Source: Lactobacillus helsingborgensis (GTDB taxonomy: Bacteria > Bacillota > Bacilli > Lactobacillales > Lactobacillaceae). From it: a stretch of DNA of 64,000 nt. The notes under the pieces were generated by a model. That model did no database searches and was not told the DNA's origin. It worked only from the letters and a program-made list of their open reading frames with translations. The position numbers and the translations under genes were made by a program. Shown here one piece after another: positions 62,285-64,000 of the stretch (positions are counted from its first letter, which is position 1; every line of letters starts with the position of its first letter). Location: NCBI RefSeq assembly GCF_000970855.1, contig NZ_KQ034046.1, positions 843,755 to 907,754 on the forward strand, written 5' to 3'.

Positions 62285-63214
62285 ATGGCTCCCAATCAAG
62301 ACGATTTATTAAAGCTTTTTATTTCTTATTTACAAAATGAGAGGCATTACAGTCCAAAAACAATACTGTCTTATCAAACAGACCTAACCGAAGCAAAAAA
62401 ATTTTGGCAAGAAAATGGCGGCTTTAATGGGTGGAATAACATAGACAGAAGGGATGTAGAAATTTACCTTCAAAACCTATCAGACCGTAATCTGGCGCGC
62501 ACCACTCAATCTCGCAAAATGTCCAGTTTGAGATCTTTTTATCACTTTTTAACTAAAAGAAATATTGTTAAAATAGATCCAACGCAGACGATAGTTCTGC
62601 GGGCAAGGGAACGTAAACTGCCGCAATTTTTTTACGCACCTGAAATTAAGCAAGTTTTTGATTCATTAACCGGAAATGACCCTTTGACCTTGCGTAACTT
62701 AGCTTTATTTGAATTGTTTTATACCACCGGCATGAGGGTGAGTGAGGTAAGAAACCTCAAAATTAAGCAAATTGATTTAGATTTAAAAATAATTCTGGTT
62801 CATGGTAAGGGCAACAAAGATCGTTATGTTGCTTTTGATGAACAAACAAAATCTGCTTTAACGCGTTATTTTGATAATAGTCGTCAAAAACTCTTGGGCA
62901 ATCAAGAGGATTTAAACTATGTTTTTCTCAATAATGCGGGTAAACAGTTATCTGACCGCGGTATCGAATATATCATGCAAAAAGTTTTTAATGGTGCTGG
63001 TATTAATGGTAAGGTACATCCACATGAGTTGCGGCATTCCTTTGCGACTGCAATGTTAAATAATGGTGCTGATTTACGTAGTGTACAGGAATTATTAGGA
63101 CACGATAATTTATCCACTACTCAAATCTATACTCACGTAACAATGAGTCATTTACAGGCAAACTACGAAAAATATTTTACCCGTAATGACAAGAAAGACG
63201 AGGCAAAAAAATGA
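62285..63214 (+). CDS. xerC: Tyrosine recombinase XerC
   Basis: Partner of XerD (42044) in dimer resolution at dif. The 309-residue protein has the core-binding domain (YLQNERHYSPKTILSYQTDL) and the catalytic domain with TTGMRVSEVRNL (first Arg), GKGNKDR (Lys), HPHELRHSFATAML (His, Arg), LLGHDNLSTTQIYTHV (His and nucleophilic Tyr). Position between trmFO and hslVU is the standard codV/xerC site of Firmicutes. It starts right after the trmFO stop and overlaps hslV by 4 bases. Confidence 0.95.
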   Translation: MAPNQDDLLKLFISYLQNERHYSPKTILSYQTDLTEAKKFWQENGGFNGWNNIDRRDVEIYLQNLSDRNLARTTQSRKMSSLRSFYHFLTKRNIVKIDPTQTIVLRARERKLPQFFYAPEIKQVFDSLTGNDPLTLRNLALFELFYTTGMRVSEVRNLKIKQIDLDLKIILVHGKGNKDRYVAFDEQTKSALTRYFDNSRQKLLGNQEDLNYVFLNNAGKQLSDRGIEYIMQKVFNGAGINGKVHPHELRHSFATAMLNNGADLRSVQELLGHDNLSTTQIYTHVTMSHLQANYEKYFTRNDKKDEAKK

Positions 63215-63735
63215 CAACAATTTGTTCAGTAAAATTCAATGGTAAAACAGCAATAGCTGGTGATGGTCAAGTTACTCTTGGTGAAAAAGTAATTGCCAAA
63301 GCCACTGCTAAGAAAATTAGACGCATTTACCACGACAAAGTAGTTATTGGCTTTGCTGGTGGCGTAGCTGACGCTGTCAGTTTGCAGGACATGCTTGAAG
63401 GTAAATTAGAAGCTTTTGGCGGCGACTTGCGCAGAGCTGCTGTTGAAATGGCACAAGCTTGGAGAAAAGATGCTACTTTGCAAAAGCTTGAAGCAATGCT
63501 CATTGCTTTTAATGAAAAAGACTTGTTACTTATTTCAGGTAATGGTGAAGTGCTGGAGCCTGACGAAAATGTTGTAGCAATTGGTTCTGGTGGGAATTTC
63601 GCGCAGGCGGCAGCGATCGCGTTGACTAGACATTCAGCCAACATGACTGCTAGTGAAATTGCTCATGAAGCTGTAGAAATTGCATCTGGAATTGATATCT
63701 TTACTGATGACCAGATAATTACAGATGAATTGTAA
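63211..63735 (+). CDS. hslV: HslV (ClpQ), peptidase subunit of the HslUV protease
   Basis: A 174-residue threonine peptidase that forms a double hexamer capped by HslU. It begins [24 protein letters not shown]; removing Met exposes the N-terminal threonine, so this is the usual Thr-type enzyme, unlike B. subtilis ClpQ whose N-terminus is extended and begins with serine. [26 protein letters not shown] and [16 protein letters not shown] are family blocks. It overlaps xerC by 4 bases and is followed by hslU. Confidence 0.96.
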   Translation: MTTICSVKFNGKTAIAGDGQVTLGEKVIAKATAKKIRRIYHDKVVIGFAGGVADAVSLQDMLEGKLEAFGGDLRRAAVEMAQAWRKDATLQKLEAMLIAFNEKDLLLISGNGEVLEPDENVVAIGSGGNFAQAAAIALTRHSANMTASEIAHEAVEIASGIDIFTDDQIITDEL

Positions 63736-63752
63736 AAACGGGGCGGAAAGAA

Positions 63753-64000
63753 ATGGAAACAAAAACACCGAAACAAATAGTTAGCCTACTTAATGAATAC
63801 ATTATTGGGCAGGATGAAGCCAAAAAAGCCGTTGCTGTGGCTTTGTATAACCGCTACCGGAGAATGCAGCTGCCTAAAAAAATGCAAGAAGATATCACAC
63901 CTAAGAACCTCTTAATGGCTGGTCCTACTGGTGTCGGTAAAACTGAAATTGCGAGAAGGCTGGCAGCAATTGTTAATGCTCCGTTTGTTAAAGTAGAGGC
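63753..64000 (+). CDS. hslU: HslU (ClpY), ATPase subunit of the HslUV protease (cut by window end)
   Basis: The ATG at 63753 follows GGGGCGGAAAG. The first 82 residues are visible: [20 protein letters not shown] at the N-terminus, [14 protein letters not shown], and the Walker A motif [18 protein letters not shown] near residue 55-72. This is the start of the AAA+ unfoldase that feeds HslV. The remainder lies beyond base 64000. Confidence 0.94.
   Translation, partial: METKTPKQIVSLLNEYIIGQDEAKKAVAVALYNRYRRMQLPKKMQEDITPKNLLMAGPTGVGKTEIARRLAAIVNAPFVKVE

Overview
This is a chromosomal window from a low-GC Gram-positive bacterium, most likely Lactobacillus in the strict sense (L. delbrueckii group). 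The evidence is gene order and content: recD2; rnjA-rpoY; typA-ftsW-ylbG-rsmD-coaD-ylbL-comEA-comEC-holA; rnjB; tuf-tig-clpX-engB; dnaE-pfkA-pyk; cvfB-xerD-ribT-scpA-scpB-rluB-ribU; cmk-rpsA-der-hup; and rbgA-rnhB-dprA-topA-trmFO-xerC-hslV-hslU. Ribosome-binding sites are strong (AGGAGG type), TTG/GTG starts are common, and composition is AT-rich throughout. The species cannot be fixed from the sequence alone.

Layout. 1-2910: end of an upstream gene, recD2 and a DUF1828-like protein. 2911-3345: a decayed patch where an ABC-ATPase gene, broken just after its Walker A motif, runs into the 3' end of an IS3-family transposase. 3346-6982 (minus strand): diacylglycerol-kinase-like gene, rnjA, rpoY and def. 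7095-16802: typA behind a promoter with a leader terminator, then a tight run from ftsW to ylbL (many 4-base overlaps), and the competence pair comEA-comEC with holA. 16873-25197: rpsT (minus), rpsO, rnjB with a TPR-like partner, tuf, tig, clpX and engB. 25237-25365 (minus): a 42-residue lysine-rich small protein with its own Shine-Dalgarno sequence. 25582-34588: uvrC, obgE, oatA-like acyltransferase, rnz, an SDR, a LapA-like protein, rpmF and a metallophosphatase. 34624-40984: a DUF2929 gene (minus), dnaE, pfkA and pyk. 41163-46272: cvfB, xerD, ribT, scpAB, rluB, then an FMN riboswitch and ribU. 46376-54294: a LysM protein, cmk, rpsA, der, hup, a TPR protein, a YitT-family gene (minus) and cca. 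54296-64000: hemolysin III family gene (minus), degV, UPF0346, rbgA, rnhB, dprA, topA, trmFO, xerC, hslV and the start of hslU.

Functionally the window is a core-genome block: DNA replication and repair, chromosome partition and dimer resolution, RNA decay, ribosome assembly and translation, lower glycolysis, and DNA uptake. I found no tRNA or rRNA gene, CRISPR array, prophage, toxin-antitoxin pair or recognisable defence system, and no clear new multi-gene system. The material worth a second look is mainly regulatory RNA: the terminator in the typA leader, a hairpin that can hide the dprA Shine-Dalgarno sequence, structured tuf, hup and rpsO leaders, a terminator abutting the cmk start codon, and a near-consensus cre site upstream of pfkA. 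The 42-residue small gene and the IS/ABC junction scar are the other points of interest.
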